Source of the DNA: Pandoraea apista
GTDB taxonomy: Bacteria; Pseudomonadota; Gammaproteobacteria; Burkholderiales; Burkholderiaceae
NCBI RefSeq assembly: GCF_001465595.2
Contig: NZ_CP013481.2
Coordinates: forward strand, 3,472,001-3,536,000
Length of the DNA: 64,000 nt
Direction of reading: 5' to 3'
This document shows positions 1 through 10,683 of this stretch, one piece after another. A program made the position numbers and the translations under genes. Numbering within the stretch: the first letter of the stretch is position 1; the number at the start of each line of letters is the position of its first letter. The notes beneath the pieces were generated by a model. That model ran no database searches. It was not told where the DNA came from and saw nothing but the letters and a program-made list of their open reading frames with translations.

Positions 1-2081
<2,081 letters not shown>

Positions 2082-2109
2082 GAGTGCCTCGAATGCCTCA
2101 TTTCAATAT

Positions 2110-3915
2110 TCAATGCGCGCCGATCATCGCCAGATGTTCGGCGACGGGACCGAGTGCAAGCGCCGGTACGTAGGTGAGCGCGCCCACCAGCAATACCGTG
2201 CCGAGCAACAGCACTACGAACAGCGGACCGTGCGTGGGCAACGTGCCTGACGTTGCGGCAATCCGTTTCTTGCGGGCGAGTGCGCCGGCAATGGCCAGCA
2301 CCGGCACGATCACCCAGAACCGGCCGAACCACATCGCGACCGCCAGCGTGTTGTTGTAGAACGGCGTGTTGGCCGACAAACCGGCAAACGCGCTGCCGTT
2401 GTTGTTCGCCGCCGAGCTATAGGCGTAGAGAATTTCCGAGAAGCCGTGAGTGCCGGGATTTGCAACGCCCGCCTGACCTGCCGCGGCAAGCACCGCGACG
2501 GCGGTACCGCACAGCACGAGCAGCGGCGTCATGAGAACGGCGACGGCGACCATCTTCATCTCGAACGCTTCGATCTTCTTGCCGAGGTATTCTGGTGTGC
2601 GCCCGATCATCAGTCCGGCCACGAACACCGCGAGCATTGCAAAGACCAGCATGCCGTACAGGCCCGAGCCGACCCCGCCGAAGACCACTTCACCCAACTG
2701 CATCAGCAACATCGGCACCATGCCGCCCAGCGGCGTGAGCGAGTCGTGCATGGCGTTGACCGCACCGCACGACGCAGCCGTCGTCACCGTTGCAAAAATG
2801 CCCGACGCAGCGATACCGAAGCGCGTCTCCTTGCCTTCCATGTTGCCGCCGGCCTGCGTGGCGCTTGCTTGCTGGTCTGCACCAAGCGTCGTCAGCACAG
2901 GGTTACCGGCTTGCTCGGCTGACACCGTGGCGACCGCGGCAATTGAGAATGCGATCGTCATGGCGGCGAGAATCGCCACTCCCTGACGACGATCGCCCAC
3001 CATGCGGCCAAATGCGGAGCAAAGCGCCGCCGGGATCAGGAAGATCGCGAGGATCTGCAGGAAATTCGACAGCGGCGTCGGGTTTTCGTACGGGTGAGCC
3101 GAGTTCGCGTTGAAGAAACCGCCACCGTTCGTGCCGAGCATCTTGATCGCTTCCTGCGAGGCGACCGGGCCCATCGGCAGTGTTTGCGTCTGTGTCACGG
3201 CAGGCGTCGTCACCGGCTTACCGGCGGCATCGACCTTCGGCTGACCGTCCGGGCCAAGCACCGGATTGTCGTAGTGCGTAGCTTGCAGCGTGCTCACGTC
3301 CTTATAGGCGTCGAAATTCTGAATCACGCCCTGACTCATGAACACGGCGGCGATAACGATCGACAGCGGTACCAGAATGTAGAGCGTAATGCGGGTCATA
3401 TCGACCCAGAAATTGCCGATCGTCTGCGCCGTGTGGCGCGCGAAGCCGCGAATGAGCGCAATGACCACCGCGATACCCGTAGCGGCCGACATGAAATTCT
3501 GAACGGCCAGACCGAGCATCTGCGTCAGATAGCTCATGGTCGATTCGCCCGAGTAGCCCTGCCAGTTCGTGTTCGAGATGAAACTCACGGCCGTGTTCAT
3601 CGACGAGTCGGGCGTCACGGCGCCAAACCCTTGCGGGTTGAGCGGCAGCCAGACTTGCCAGCGTTGCAGCGCGTAGACCGCGAAAGCACCGAGGGCGTTG
3701 AAGCCGATCAAAGCCAACGCGTAGGCGCGCCAGTGCATTTCCTTTTCGGGATCGATACCGCACAGGCGATAGAGCCCGCGCTCCAGAGGCGCGAACCAGC
3801 GGTTCACACGAGATTCGCCGGCGAGAACGTCGGCCATGAAATGGCCGAGCGGGCGAGCCAGCACCAGCAGCACGACGAGGAATACGCCGAGCTGAATCCA
3901 GGCATTGACTGTCAT
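2110..3915 (-). CDS. kdpA: KdpA, potassium-binding and translocating subunit
   Basis: Channel-like inner-membrane subunit of KdpFABC, 601 aa, near the usual family length. About ten hydrophobic segments alternate with four selectivity-filter-like loops: [26 protein letters not shown] and ANNNGSAF. It starts at ATG 3915, whose first bases overlap the TGA stop of kdpF (ATGA), so translational coupling is likely. kdpB follows after 28 nt. Function rests on family knowledge; the pore-loop signatures are directly visible. Confidence 0.97.
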   Translation of the reverse strand: MTVNAWIQLGVFLVVLLVLARPLGHFMADVLAGESRVNRWFAPLERGLYRLCGIDPEKEMHWRAYALALIGFNALGAFAVYALQRWQVWLPLNPQGFGAVTPDSSMNTAVSFISNTNWQGYSGESTMSYLTQMLGLAVQNFMSAATGIAVVIALIRGFARHTAQTIGNFWVDMTRITLYILVPLSIVIAAVFMSQGVIQNFDAYKDVSTLQATHYDNPVLGPDGQPKVDAAGKPVTTPAVTQTQTLPMGPVASQEAIKMLGTNGGGFFNANSAHPYENPTPLSNFLQILAIFLIPAALCSAFGRMVGDRRQGVAILAAMTIAFSIAAVATVSAEQAGNPVLTTLGADQQASATQAGGNMEGKETRFGIAASGIFATVTTAASCGAVNAMHDSLTPLGGMVPMLLMQLGEVVFGGVGSGLYGMLVFAMLAVFVAGLMIGRTPEYLGKKIEAFEMKMVAVAVLMTPLLVLCGTAVAVLAAAGQAGVANPGTHGFSEILYAYSSAANNNGSAFAGLSANTPFYNNTLAVAMWFGRFWVIVPVLAIAGALARKKRIAATSGTLPTHGPLFVVLLLGTVLLVGALTYVPALALGPVAEHLAMIGAH

Positions 3916-4004
3916 GCTAGGTCCTCCGGCTTGAACAGCGCGTAGACGAGATAAACGAGCAGCGCGAGCGTGAGTCCGCCGCTCAGCCAGTACATGGCTG
4001 TCAT
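3912..4004 (-). CDS. kdpF: KdpF, small stabilising subunit of the Kdp ATPase
   Basis: A 30-residue single-span membrane peptide. A hydrophobic core ([14 protein letters not shown]) is followed by a short polar tail FKPEDLA, the usual KdpF pattern. In E. coli KdpF stabilises the KdpABC complex. Its start overlaps the stop of the upstream small ORF (ATGA at 4001-4004), and its stop overlaps the kdpA start in the same way, giving a chain of coupled cistrons. It is small enough for automatic callers to miss. Confidence 0.9.
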   Translation of the reverse strand: MTAMYWLSGGLTLALLVYLVYALFKPEDLA

Positions 4005-4093
4005 TGCTGCCCCCCTACCGACGCGCAGAACGCGACAAAGCCGACGGTCGTGGCAGCGAACACCGCGATAACGCCGAGATATAACCAGTCCAT
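4001..4093 (-). CDS. small membrane protein at the head of the kdp operon
   Basis: A 30-residue ORF (begins [16 protein letters not shown], ends SVGGQQ) with one predicted membrane span. It has a good ribosome binding site, AGGGAG 5 nt before the ATG at 4093. Its stop overlaps the kdpF start by ATGA. From memory, comparable tiny ORFs precede kdpF in other bacteria, but I know of no assigned function. The context suggests an accessory Kdp peptide or a leader that couples translation. Its reality is supported by the RBS, hydrophobicity and overlap rather than by length. Confidence 0.7.
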   Translation of the reverse strand: MDWLYLGVIAVFAATTVGFVAFCASVGGQQ

Positions 4094-4187
4094 GACAACT
4101 CCCTATCGTGTGGCGGCCGGCACGCCACGGGCGCGACGCGCCTTCGCATGCACATGCCAGCCGTGAACTGAACGATACGGATCGGCG

Positions 4188-4236
4188 CGTAAAGACGGGG
4201 ACAAAAGGGATAAAGGGGGTGTAAACAACGCGTAAA
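4188..4236 (-). promoter_or_regulatory. candidate KdpE binding array upstream of the kdp operon
   Basis: Read on the minus strand, TTTAC/TTTAT half-sites occur with plus-strand coordinates 4232-4236, 4221-4225, 4210-4214 and 4189-4193. Spacings are 11, 11 and 21 bp. An approximately helical-turn direct repeat is the pattern expected for an OmpR/KdpE-family response regulator. The array sits 95-145 bp upstream of the first kdp ORF. KdpE itself is not in the window, so the assignment is inference. Confidence 0.5.
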
Positions 4237-4237
4237 C

Positions 4238-4270
4238 AAAAAGCCCGCCGATATCGCTATCGGCGGGCTT
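4238..4270 (-). terminator. rho-independent terminator of the solute-binding protein gene
   Basis: A 13-bp perfect stem (AAGCCCGCCGATA pairing with TATCGGCGGGCTT, loop 4254-4257) is followed on the minus strand by TTTTTGTTTAC. It lies 62 nt after the stop of the gene ending at 4332 and just before the kdp control region, insulating the two units. Confidence 0.85.
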
Positions 4271-4331
4271 CAGACCTGGTTGTAGACGCGAGCGTAGCGG
4301 GCTCTCTGCCCGCCGGCGCCTCAGCCGCGTG

Positions 4332-5303
4332 TCATTCGGTCACTTGCGACCCTTTGTGCCAAACCTCGATCACCTCCTTGCTCGGCTCGAGGTTCAGGTT
4401 CACGTTACGCGGAGGAATCGGTTGCTGGAACCACTTGCGCTGGAGGCGACGGATCTCGCCCGAGCTGAAGACGTGGGCGAGCGTCGTATCGACAAAGCGT
4501 TTGAATTGCGGATCGTCGCGGCGCAGCATCAGCGCGTTGAGCTCTGTCTCCAGCGGCGCACCGACGATGACAAAGTCCCCCGGCTCACGTGCCGTTGCGC
4601 GCAGACCGGCGAGCAGCACGTCGTCCAGTGCGAACGCTTTGGCGCGTCCGGTTTCTAGCGTCATCATCGATTCGCCATGATCGCGAGCAGGAATCACACG
4701 GAACCCGCCCTTGTCGGCCTGAAGGCGTGCCAGGCGCTCACCGGTGGAGCCGGCCGATGCCACGAGATTCTGCCCCTTCAGGTCTTCGAGACCGCGAATA
4801 TTGTCCTTCTTGTTCACCAGCAGGCGAACCTCCGAGACATAGTACGGATGACTGAAGCCGACCTGTTCGGCACGTTCCGGCGTAATCGTATTCGGGGCGC
4901 AATCGAGGTCAACCGTACCGTTCTTCACCAGCGGAATGCGGTTCTGCGGGGTAATCGACATTTCGCGCACGCGCAGATTCGGCATATTGAGGGCCGACTT
5001 CACGGCGTCGACGACCGCGTAGCAGAGATCCATCGTGTAGCCGACGGGCTTGCCCTTGTCGTTCACGTAGGCGAATGGAATGGCGGCTTCGCGGTAACCA
5101 AGCGTGATAAGGCCTGTGTCGTGAATTTTCTTGAGGGTGCCGGTCAGATCGCCGTTCAGCGTGGGCAGCGCGACGACGGCGTCTGCCTTGGCGGGGGCGG
5201 CCATGGCCGTCGATACCGCACCGGCGGCGGCAAACCAGACGGAGAGACCTAATGCGACGCGTTTGGCGGCGACTTTCCAGTTGACTTCAGCGAAACCGTT
5301 CAC
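4332..5303 (-). CDS. ABC-type amino acid solute-binding protein, family 3 (orphan)
   Basis: Periplasmic binding protein of the glutamate/aspartate-binding (SBP_bac_3) type, 323 aa. An N-terminal signal peptide ends near AMA-AP (residue about 36). The mature part carries GLITLGYREAAIPFAYV, DLDCAPNTITPER and LVASAGSTGERL, typical of this fold. The GTG start at 5303 has AGGA upstream. No permease or ATPase gene lies beside it, so it must serve a transporter encoded elsewhere or act as a sensor input. A paralogue lies at 7380-8549. The ligand cannot be told from sequence. Confidence 0.88.
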   Translation of the reverse strand: MNGFAEVNWKVAAKRVALGLSVWFAAAGAVSTAMAAPAKADAVVALPTLNGDLTGTLKKIHDTGLITLGYREAAIPFAYVNDKGKPVGYTMDLCYAVVDAVKSALNMPNLRVREMSITPQNRIPLVKNGTVDLDCAPNTITPERAEQVGFSHPYYVSEVRLLVNKKDNIRGLEDLKGQNLVASAGSTGERLARLQADKGGFRVIPARDHGESMMTLETGRAKAFALDDVLLAGLRATAREPGDFVIVGAPLETELNALMLRRDDPQFKRFVDTTLAHVFSSGEIRRLQRKWFQQPIPPRNVNLNLEPSKEVIEVWHKGSQVTE

Positions 5304-5419
5304 AGCAAATTCCTATCGGATTAACAGCACGATAGGAATTTACAGACATAGGGCCCGGAGGGCAAAGAAACCTTAGTCATTAGCTTATGCAGGCGGCGAC
5401 GGGAAGCCATTACCGGCGA

Positions 5420-6328
5420 CTACGCTTCCAGATGCTCTCGCATCAGTTCGTCAAACCACTCCATAAAAACGGTCAACCGTCGCGAGCGCTGACGACGGTG
5501 AGGGTACAGCAGCGAGACTGGCATCGACGCCGGCCGGTGCGCTGGCATCACCTCCACCAACTCCCCCGAGTCCAACAGGTATTGCACATCGAACCGCGGA
5601 ATCTGAATCAGTCCCAAGCCAGCCCGACAACAGGCAATGTAGTCCTCGGCGTTGTTCGTCACCACACGGCTGGGAACGTCCACAGTGCATTCGACGCCCT
5701 CTTCACTCAGGTACTCCCATGGCAACTCCCGGCCCGTTGTGGGCGAGGCGTACCCCACCATCGCATGCCCGGCGCTCAGTCCATCCGGGTGCTCGGGAAC
5801 GCCGTTTTCCTTCAAGTAAGCGGCACTAGCACAATTGATCAATGCAATCGTACCTAACAATCGCACCACAAGACTGCTGTTATGCAAGCTCCCCACGCGC
5901 ACCACGCAATCCACGCCGTCTTGCACAAGATCGACAGCACGATCGCTCGATCGCAACATCAGTCGCAAATGTGGGTGCCTCTGCAATAGCGTCGGCAATG
6001 CCGGCGCTATCAGTCGACGCGCGATTCGACTGGGCACGTCGATCTGAAGCAGACCCGATACCTGACGCTGACTGGCATGGAACAGCGAATCGATTTCCTC
6101 CACGTTTGCCAGTACCGCGCGCACACGTTCGAGCAGCAGCGCACCGTCAGCCGTTAGTCGCACCTGACGAGTGGTCCGGTGCAGCAACCGAGCGCCTACC
6201 TCGCTCTCCAATTGCTGTATGGCGGCAGACGCCGAGGCACGCGGCACATCCAACGCATGCGCCGCTTTGATGAAACTGCCCATCTCGGCAACCTTCAAGA
6301 AGACTCGGTACCGGTCAAATCTATCCAT
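5420..6328 (-). CDS. LysR-family transcriptional regulator
   Basis: 302 aa. The N-terminal winged helix-turn-helix (residues about 5-65) includes FLKVAEMGSFIKAAHAL and LLHRTTRQVRLTADG, followed by a LysR substrate-binding domain. It lies 105 nt downstream of, and on the same strand as, the SDR gene, so it may share that transcript or have its own promoter in the gap. The HTH belongs to the CrgA/DmlR-like subgroup of LTTRs common in Burkholderiales. The target and inducer are unknown; the SDR gene is the obvious candidate. Confidence 0.93.
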   Translation of the reverse strand: MDRFDRYRVFLKVAEMGSFIKAAHALDVPRASASAAIQQLESEVGARLLHRTTRQVRLTADGALLLERVRAVLANVEEIDSLFHASQRQVSGLLQIDVPSRIARRLIAPALPTLLQRHPHLRLMLRSSDRAVDLVQDGVDCVVRVGSLHNSSLVVRLLGTIALINCASAAYLKENGVPEHPDGLSAGHAMVGYASPTTGRELPWEYLSEEGVECTVDVPSRVVTNNAEDYIACCRAGLGLIQIPRFDVQYLLDSGELVEVMPAHRPASMPVSLLYPHRRQRSRRLTVFMEWFDELMREHLEA

Positions 6329-6433
6329 GTTCGCCTTTGCCGCTGCGCCTTATTCGGCGCAGAACGAATTGTCTCTGGATGTTGATTCCCTACGGAAGAT
6401 CGTTATCCCTCATGGACGAGTGTCGCACACCGC

Positions 6434-7222
6434 TCACTTCGTGGTGTAGCCGCCGTTGATGAGAATTGTCTGCCCGGTAATCCACCAGCCATCGCTGACA
6501 AGGTGACGAATAAACGGCACAACGTCTTCGATGTCGGTGAGTCCGGTCTTGCTAAACGGGGACAGCGCCGCAGCGGTTTTGTGGTAAGCCACGGCATCCT
6601 CCCCTTCGGCGGGATAGAAGAACGGCGTGTCCATCGGGCCCGGCCCGACTGCCGTCACCGAAATGCCGCGCGCGCCCAACTCCTTGGCCGCCGCACGAGT
6701 GAAATGCTCCACCGGTGCTTTCGTGCCAGCGTAGGACGCGTAGAACGGCGTGAAAGCCCCTAGCAGCGAAGTCACCAAGGTCAGGACTTTTCCATGGTCG
6801 TTGACGTGCTTTCCCGCCTCTTTGAGGAAGAAGAACGCCGTCTTCGAATTGACTGCACTCATCTCGTCGTATTCGGCTTCGCTAATCTCGACCAGCGGCT
6901 TCTTTAGCACCTTGCCTACCGTATTGATCGCAATGTCCGGGCGGCCAAATGTCCTGACGGTGTCGGCAAACAGTTTCTCGACGGCGGCAGCAGTGCTGAG
7001 GTCTGCTTGAAAAGCGACTGCCTTGGCGCCCAAAGCCTCGATTGCAGCCACGGTCTCGTCCGCATGGGCTTTGCTGGCCTGGCTGTTGTAGTGGACTGCG
7101 ATGGCTTTGGCGCCATGCTGTGCCAAGTCGCGAGCAATCAATCCGCCCAGGTTCTTCGCACCCCCTGCGATCAGAACCACTTTGCCCTTTATCGAGTGAT
7201 CGGCCATCGGAATCTCCTTCAC
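6434..7222 (-). CDS. short-chain dehydrogenase/reductase (SDR)
   Basis: 262 aa, classical SDR length. An N-terminal Rossmann motif, IAGGAKNLGG, binds NAD(P); a serine in LVTSLLGAF precedes the catalytic YAGTK (YxxxK). The C-terminal VSDGWWITGQTILINGGY matches the family end. It probably reduces a carbonyl or oxidises an alcohol; the substrate is not inferable. The LysR gene follows 105 nt downstream on the same strand. ATG is at 7222; an upstream GGAGATTCC provides the ribosome site. Confidence 0.92.
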   Translation of the reverse strand: MKEIPMADHSIKGKVVLIAGGAKNLGGLIARDLAQHGAKAIAVHYNSQASKAHADETVAAIEALGAKAVAFQADLSTAAAVEKLFADTVRTFGRPDIAINTVGKVLKKPLVEISEAEYDEMSAVNSKTAFFFLKEAGKHVNDHGKVLTLVTSLLGAFTPFYASYAGTKAPVEHFTRAAAKELGARGISVTAVGPGPMDTPFFYPAEGEDAVAYHKTAAALSPFSKTGLTDIEDVVPFIRHLVSDGWWITGQTILINGGYTTK

Positions 7223-7379
7223 GAATAGGTCGCGTGTTAAACAATGAGGATCCCAATCTACCCCCTATCCGCCGGCCTACCAATTCCCAAATTCAGGATA
7301 GACAATCCAGAAAATCGTTCTAATGCGACGCGCGCTTCGCGGGCCAGCGAACTGGTGCTGGTCGAAATGAGGCGAGGCG

Positions 7380-8549
7380 TTAGCTCCCGGGAGGTTGAGG
7401 GGAGGCCGAGGCATCGTGTTCCGTGGGTTTAGGAAGCGGGTCAGGTTTAGCATCCCGACCTGAAGCGGCACCGTAGCGGGCACCGGCGGCCCAGACAGCG
7501 AGCACATCGGCGGACAGGCCGAGATTCAGGTTGTGCCCGAAGGGCGGCACGGCGGTTTGAAACGATTCGCGTTGAAGTCTGGCGACTTCGCCGTTGCGGA
7601 ACATCTCGGCGAGTGCGGCGTCTACGCTGGCCTTGAAGGCGGGATCGTCCTTCGGCAGCACCAGAGCGTAGTACTCAGGGCGATCCGACAGCGGTGGCCC
7701 GACGATTTCGAAGCGATCGGGCGACTTGCTCGTGGCGCGCAGCCCTTCGAGAAGCACGTCATCGAGTGCGAGCGCTTGAGCCCGATGTTCGCGCAGCATG
7801 CGAAACGCGTCAGCGTAGTCGCGTGCCATGAGCAGTTGGAAGCCCGCACGGAGGTGGTGGGCTCGCACGAGCCGCTCAGCGGTGGTGCCTTGCACAACAG
7901 CGAGGCGGAGCCCCCGCATGTCGTCGACGGACGCGATACCTGCGCCTTTCCTCACCAGCAGGCGAATGTTCGCCGCATAGTATGGAAGGCTAAAAGCCAC
8001 CTGCTTTCCCCGCGTTGCCGTGACGGTCGACGGTGCGCAATCAATGTCAATGGCGTCGCCCTTGATTAACGGGCCGCGCATCTGCTCGATCACGCGAACA
8101 GGTGTCACGCGCAGGTCTCGCATCGCCAGCTCGCGTTGCAACGCGGGCACGATACGTTGGCAGAGTGCCCATGCCAGCCCCGTGGGTCGATCATTCGCGT
8201 CGACGTACGAAAACGGTACAGCCGTCTGCCGATAGCCGAGCACGATGCGACCTCGCTCGCGAATACGTGCCATCGTGGGCGCCACGTCAGACGTCGCAGA
8301 TAACGTAGCAACCCTATCGCCCAATGCCGGCGAATCCTCCGCATACTGCGGCAACGGCAGCCCCACCGTATTCACGCGTGGCAACCCTGGCATCGGCGGC
8401 TCTCCGGCGCGCGCCATGACGGGGGCCACAATCGCCAGCCCGGCGATCGACGTCAGCAGAAAACGAAGGGATTTACGTAGAAGGCCCGCGACACCAGCCG
8501 CAGACGAGGACGAAAACAACGGGCAAAGAGGCAGGGACATAGTCGGCAT
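7380..8549 (-). CDS. ABC-type amino acid solute-binding protein, family 3, paralogue of 4332-5303
   Basis: 389 aa, longer than the family norm because of an extended N-terminus and a roughly 40-residue low-complexity Pro/Asp/Ser tail. A hydrophobic signal segment (residues about 25-47, ending VMARAGEP) precedes the binding domain. Shared signatures with the 4332-5303 protein are VLGYRQTAVPFSYV, DIDCAPSTVT and VQGTTAERLV. No permease or ATPase gene is adjacent. Two start codons (8549 and 8540) are possible. The ligand is unknown; polar amino acids are likely for the family. Confidence 0.86.
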   Translation of the reverse strand: MPTMSLPLCPLFSSSSAAGVAGLLRKSLRFLLTSIAGLAIVAPVMARAGEPPMPGLPRVNTVGLPLPQYAEDSPALGDRVATLSATSDVAPTMARIRERGRIVLGYRQTAVPFSYVDANDRPTGLAWALCQRIVPALQRELAMRDLRVTPVRVIEQMRGPLIKGDAIDIDCAPSTVTATRGKQVAFSLPYYAANIRLLVRKGAGIASVDDMRGLRLAVVQGTTAERLVRAHHLRAGFQLLMARDYADAFRMLREHRAQALALDDVLLEGLRATSKSPDRFEIVGPPLSDRPEYYALVLPKDDPAFKASVDAALAEMFRNGEVARLQRESFQTAVPPFGHNLNLGLSADVLAVWAAGARYGAASGRDAKPDPLPKPTEHDASASPQPPGS

Positions 8550-8657
8550 GGGGCCTGGGGCCAGGGAGGAAAGTGCCCATACCTTAGAACGCTCCCTCTC
8601 CCGCTTTCCCCCGTCACACGCCTTTTAAGACTTTTCCCTTGGAACGAATTTCGATAA

Positions 8658-9245
8658 TCAGCGCGTCTGTGCCAACAGCGTTTGCAGCAGCCGCTCGTCG
8701 TCATCCAGCGTCGGTGCGGTGTTGTCGAAACGAATGAGTCCGGGGAACGCCGCGGCGGGCGGCAGGAAACGGCGTACACGGTACTCGTCCCAATGCGCGA
8801 GCTTGTAAGCGTCGTTCGGATTGCCGCGATGCTCGATGCGCGCCTTCGCTTGCGCCTCGTCCAGATCGACCCAGACCACATGAACGCCCACGTCGTCATC
8901 GATACCGAGCCATGCACGGTCGAACAACAACCCTTCGCGCAACTCGCGAGACAGCGGCCCGACCACCAGAACATTCACACCGAGGCGCAGATTCTCCCGC
9001 GCCGTCTCCAGCAGTCCGGCATACTCCGGCTCGCGCAGCGTCTGCAAATACAGCGGACTGTCCCGGTCATTCGGATTACCGGTCAGCGCGCCCATTACCG
9101 ACGCGCTGTAATCGCCGTAAAGCGTATCCTTGTCCAGCAGGCAAAACGCCTCGCCGCTACGCGCGATCAACGGTCGGATCAACCGCTTTGCGAGCGTTGT
9201 CTTGCCTGCACCCGAGTGACCGCAAAAGAAAATGAGGCGGGTCAT
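8658..9245 (-). CDS. P-loop ATP-binding protein (kinase-like)
   Basis: 195 aa. An N-terminal Walker A motif GHSGAGKTT (residues 9-17) opens an AAA_33-type nucleoside/small-molecule kinase fold. VVWVDLDEAQAKARI resembles the LID/specificity region of such kinases. Its start overlaps the stop of the preceding cupin gene by 4 nt (9242-9245), so the two are co-translated. The phosphate acceptor is unknown. Confidence 0.8.
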   Translation of the reverse strand: MTRLIFFCGHSGAGKTTLAKRLIRPLIARSGEAFCLLDKDTLYGDYSASVMGALTGNPNDRDSPLYLQTLREPEYAGLLETARENLRLGVNVLVVGPLSRELREGLLFDRAWLGIDDDVGVHVVWVDLDEAQAKARIEHRGNPNDAYKLAHWDEYRVRRFLPPAAAFPGLIRFDNTAPTLDDDERLLQTLLAQTR

Positions 9246-9619
9246 GATTGCGCCTTGCGCTCGAACATCACGAAATGCTTACGGACCGGCTCCACCACTT
9301 CGAACACCCCTTCGAAGCCCGCCGGGATCACACAGGCGTCGCCCGGCCCGAACTCCGACACGTTACCGTCGAGATCGCTGATACGAATACGGCCCTCGAT
9401 CACCGAGAAATACTCCTGACGATGCGCACCGAAAGCGATGCGCCACGCGCCGACCTCACACGTCCATTCCCCGCAATCGAACTCGCCCAGCGCATCGGTG
9501 TAGAACGGACGCGTTACCCGTTGCGGATTGCCGCTCACGCGGCGGGCCTCAGCGGGATGATCGAAGATGGCTTCGCCCGCCTGATCGGGCGCAAAGGTAA
9601 TCAGAGAAGGAGCAGTCAT
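9242..9619 (-). CDS. cupin-domain protein (DUF861/cupin_3 type)
   Basis: 125 aa from ATG 9619 (begins MTAPSLITFAP). A longer frame to 9691 exists but would overlap cnoX, so the inner start is preferred. The cupin core shows QEYFSVIEGRIRI, FGPGDACVIPAGFEG and VVEPVRKHFVMF, the signature of the DUF861 group related to ureidoglycine aminohydrolase-like cupins. It is followed with 4-nt overlap by the P-loop kinase and preceded by cnoX at 38 nt, suggesting a cnoX-cupin-kinase transcript. Its substrate is not known. Confidence 0.8.
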   Translation of the reverse strand: MTAPSLITFAPDQAGEAIFDHPAEARRVSGNPQRVTRPFYTDALGEFDCGEWTCEVGAWRIAFGAHRQEYFSVIEGRIRISDLDGNVSEFGPGDACVIPAGFEGVFEVVEPVRKHFVMFERKAQS

Positions 9620-9657
9620 CGGCGTGCCGTCGGTGAAGAAAAGAAAAGGAAGTGGGC

Positions 9658-10512
9658 TTAGTTGAGCGCCGCGCTCAGCTTGCGTCGCCATACGGCGACC
9701 GTGGCCGGATCGGTTTCGGACAGCGCATCGAAAATGGCCAGCATCGACTTGCGGCCGGCGTCGTCGCCAAACGAACGGTCGCGCTGCACGATATCCAGCA
9801 ACGTCTGCAAGGCCGGCTCGTATGCGCGGTCGGCCAGATAACGATTCGCCAGATCGAGCCGCGCCTGCAAGTTATCCGGCTCAGCCGCCACGCGCGCGAG
9901 TAATGTCTGCGCGGGCGGCAAATGGCTCGCCTGCTCCGCCGCAGCGATGCGCGTGGTCAGCGCGGCGATGCGGGCGTCACCGCTCGCGGCCGTACGCGGC
10001 GAAAGCAACGTCAGCTCCGTGCGCGCACTCCCGACGTCGCCCATCCCCAGCAAAACGTCGACGAGATCGAGGCGCACGTCGTCATGCGCAGGGTCCAGCG
10101 CAAGCGCGGCCTGCAACGCATCGCGCGCGACCTCCGGCTTGCCCTCTTGCAAAGCCCCACGCGCCACGCGACGCGCCATCTCCGCCGGATTCGGCACCAC
10201 GCGGTCGATGAACGCGCGCAGTTGCCCCTCGGGCAGCGCCCCCACAAACTGGTCCACGGGCTCGCCGTCCACGAACGCCACCACCGTGGGCAGACTGCGC
10301 ACGCCGTACTCCGCGCAAAGCTGTGCGTTCTCGTCAGCGTTGATTTTCACAAGACGAATGCGTCCCTGGGCTTCCGCCTCCAGCTTTTCCAGCAGCGGGC
10401 CAAGCACGTTGCATGGGCCGCACCACGGCGCCCAGAAGTCGACCAGCACAGGCACCTGATGCGAGACGGACAGCACGTCGGTGTCGAAACTGGCGAGGTT
10501 GGTATCGATCAT
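9658..10512 (-). CDS. cnoX: CnoX/YbbN-type thioredoxin-TPR co-chaperone
   Basis: 284 aa. An N-terminal thioredoxin domain (residues about 5-110) has the active site WAPWCGPC; the remainder is a TPR-like helical region containing LLARVAAEPDNLQARLDLA. E. coli CnoX protects substrates from hypochlorous acid and hands them to GroEL/DnaK; its thioredoxin site is degenerate, whereas this one keeps CxxC and so could also act as a redox protein. The gene diverges from the antiporter gene at 10684. Assignment rests on the two-domain layout and length. Confidence 0.9.
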   Translation of the reverse strand: MIDTNLASFDTDVLSVSHQVPVLVDFWAPWCGPCNVLGPLLEKLEAEAQGRIRLVKINADENAQLCAEYGVRSLPTVVAFVDGEPVDQFVGALPEGQLRAFIDRVVPNPAEMARRVARGALQEGKPEVARDALQAALALDPAHDDVRLDLVDVLLGMGDVGSARTELTLLSPRTAASGDARIAALTTRIAAAEQASHLPPAQTLLARVAAEPDNLQARLDLANRYLADRAYEPALQTLLDIVQRDRSFGDDAGRKSMLAIFDALSETDPATVAVWRRKLSAALN

Positions 10513-10628
10513 AGATTCGTATTGAGCATGGTAAATTGCGTTTACAGCGGCCGTTACTTATCGAATACGGCCGCCAGCTACAAGCATGGTAATCGCAAAA
10601 CTGGGCAAATCGGTACGGACGCGCTTTA

Positions 10629-10656
10629 GCGCGCCGGGTTCCCTTCCCCGGCGCGC
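10629..10656 (+). other. GC-rich hairpin in the leader of the antiporter gene
   Basis: GCGCGCCGGG (10629-10638) pairs perfectly with CCCGGCGCGC (10647-10656) across an 8-nt loop, ending 27 nt before the antiporter ATG. It has no T tract. It could affect translation initiation or only be a stable leader structure; no known riboswitch pattern was recognised. Confidence 0.45.
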
Positions 10657-10683
10657 GCCGTCCCACGACAGGCAGGGAGGCAC

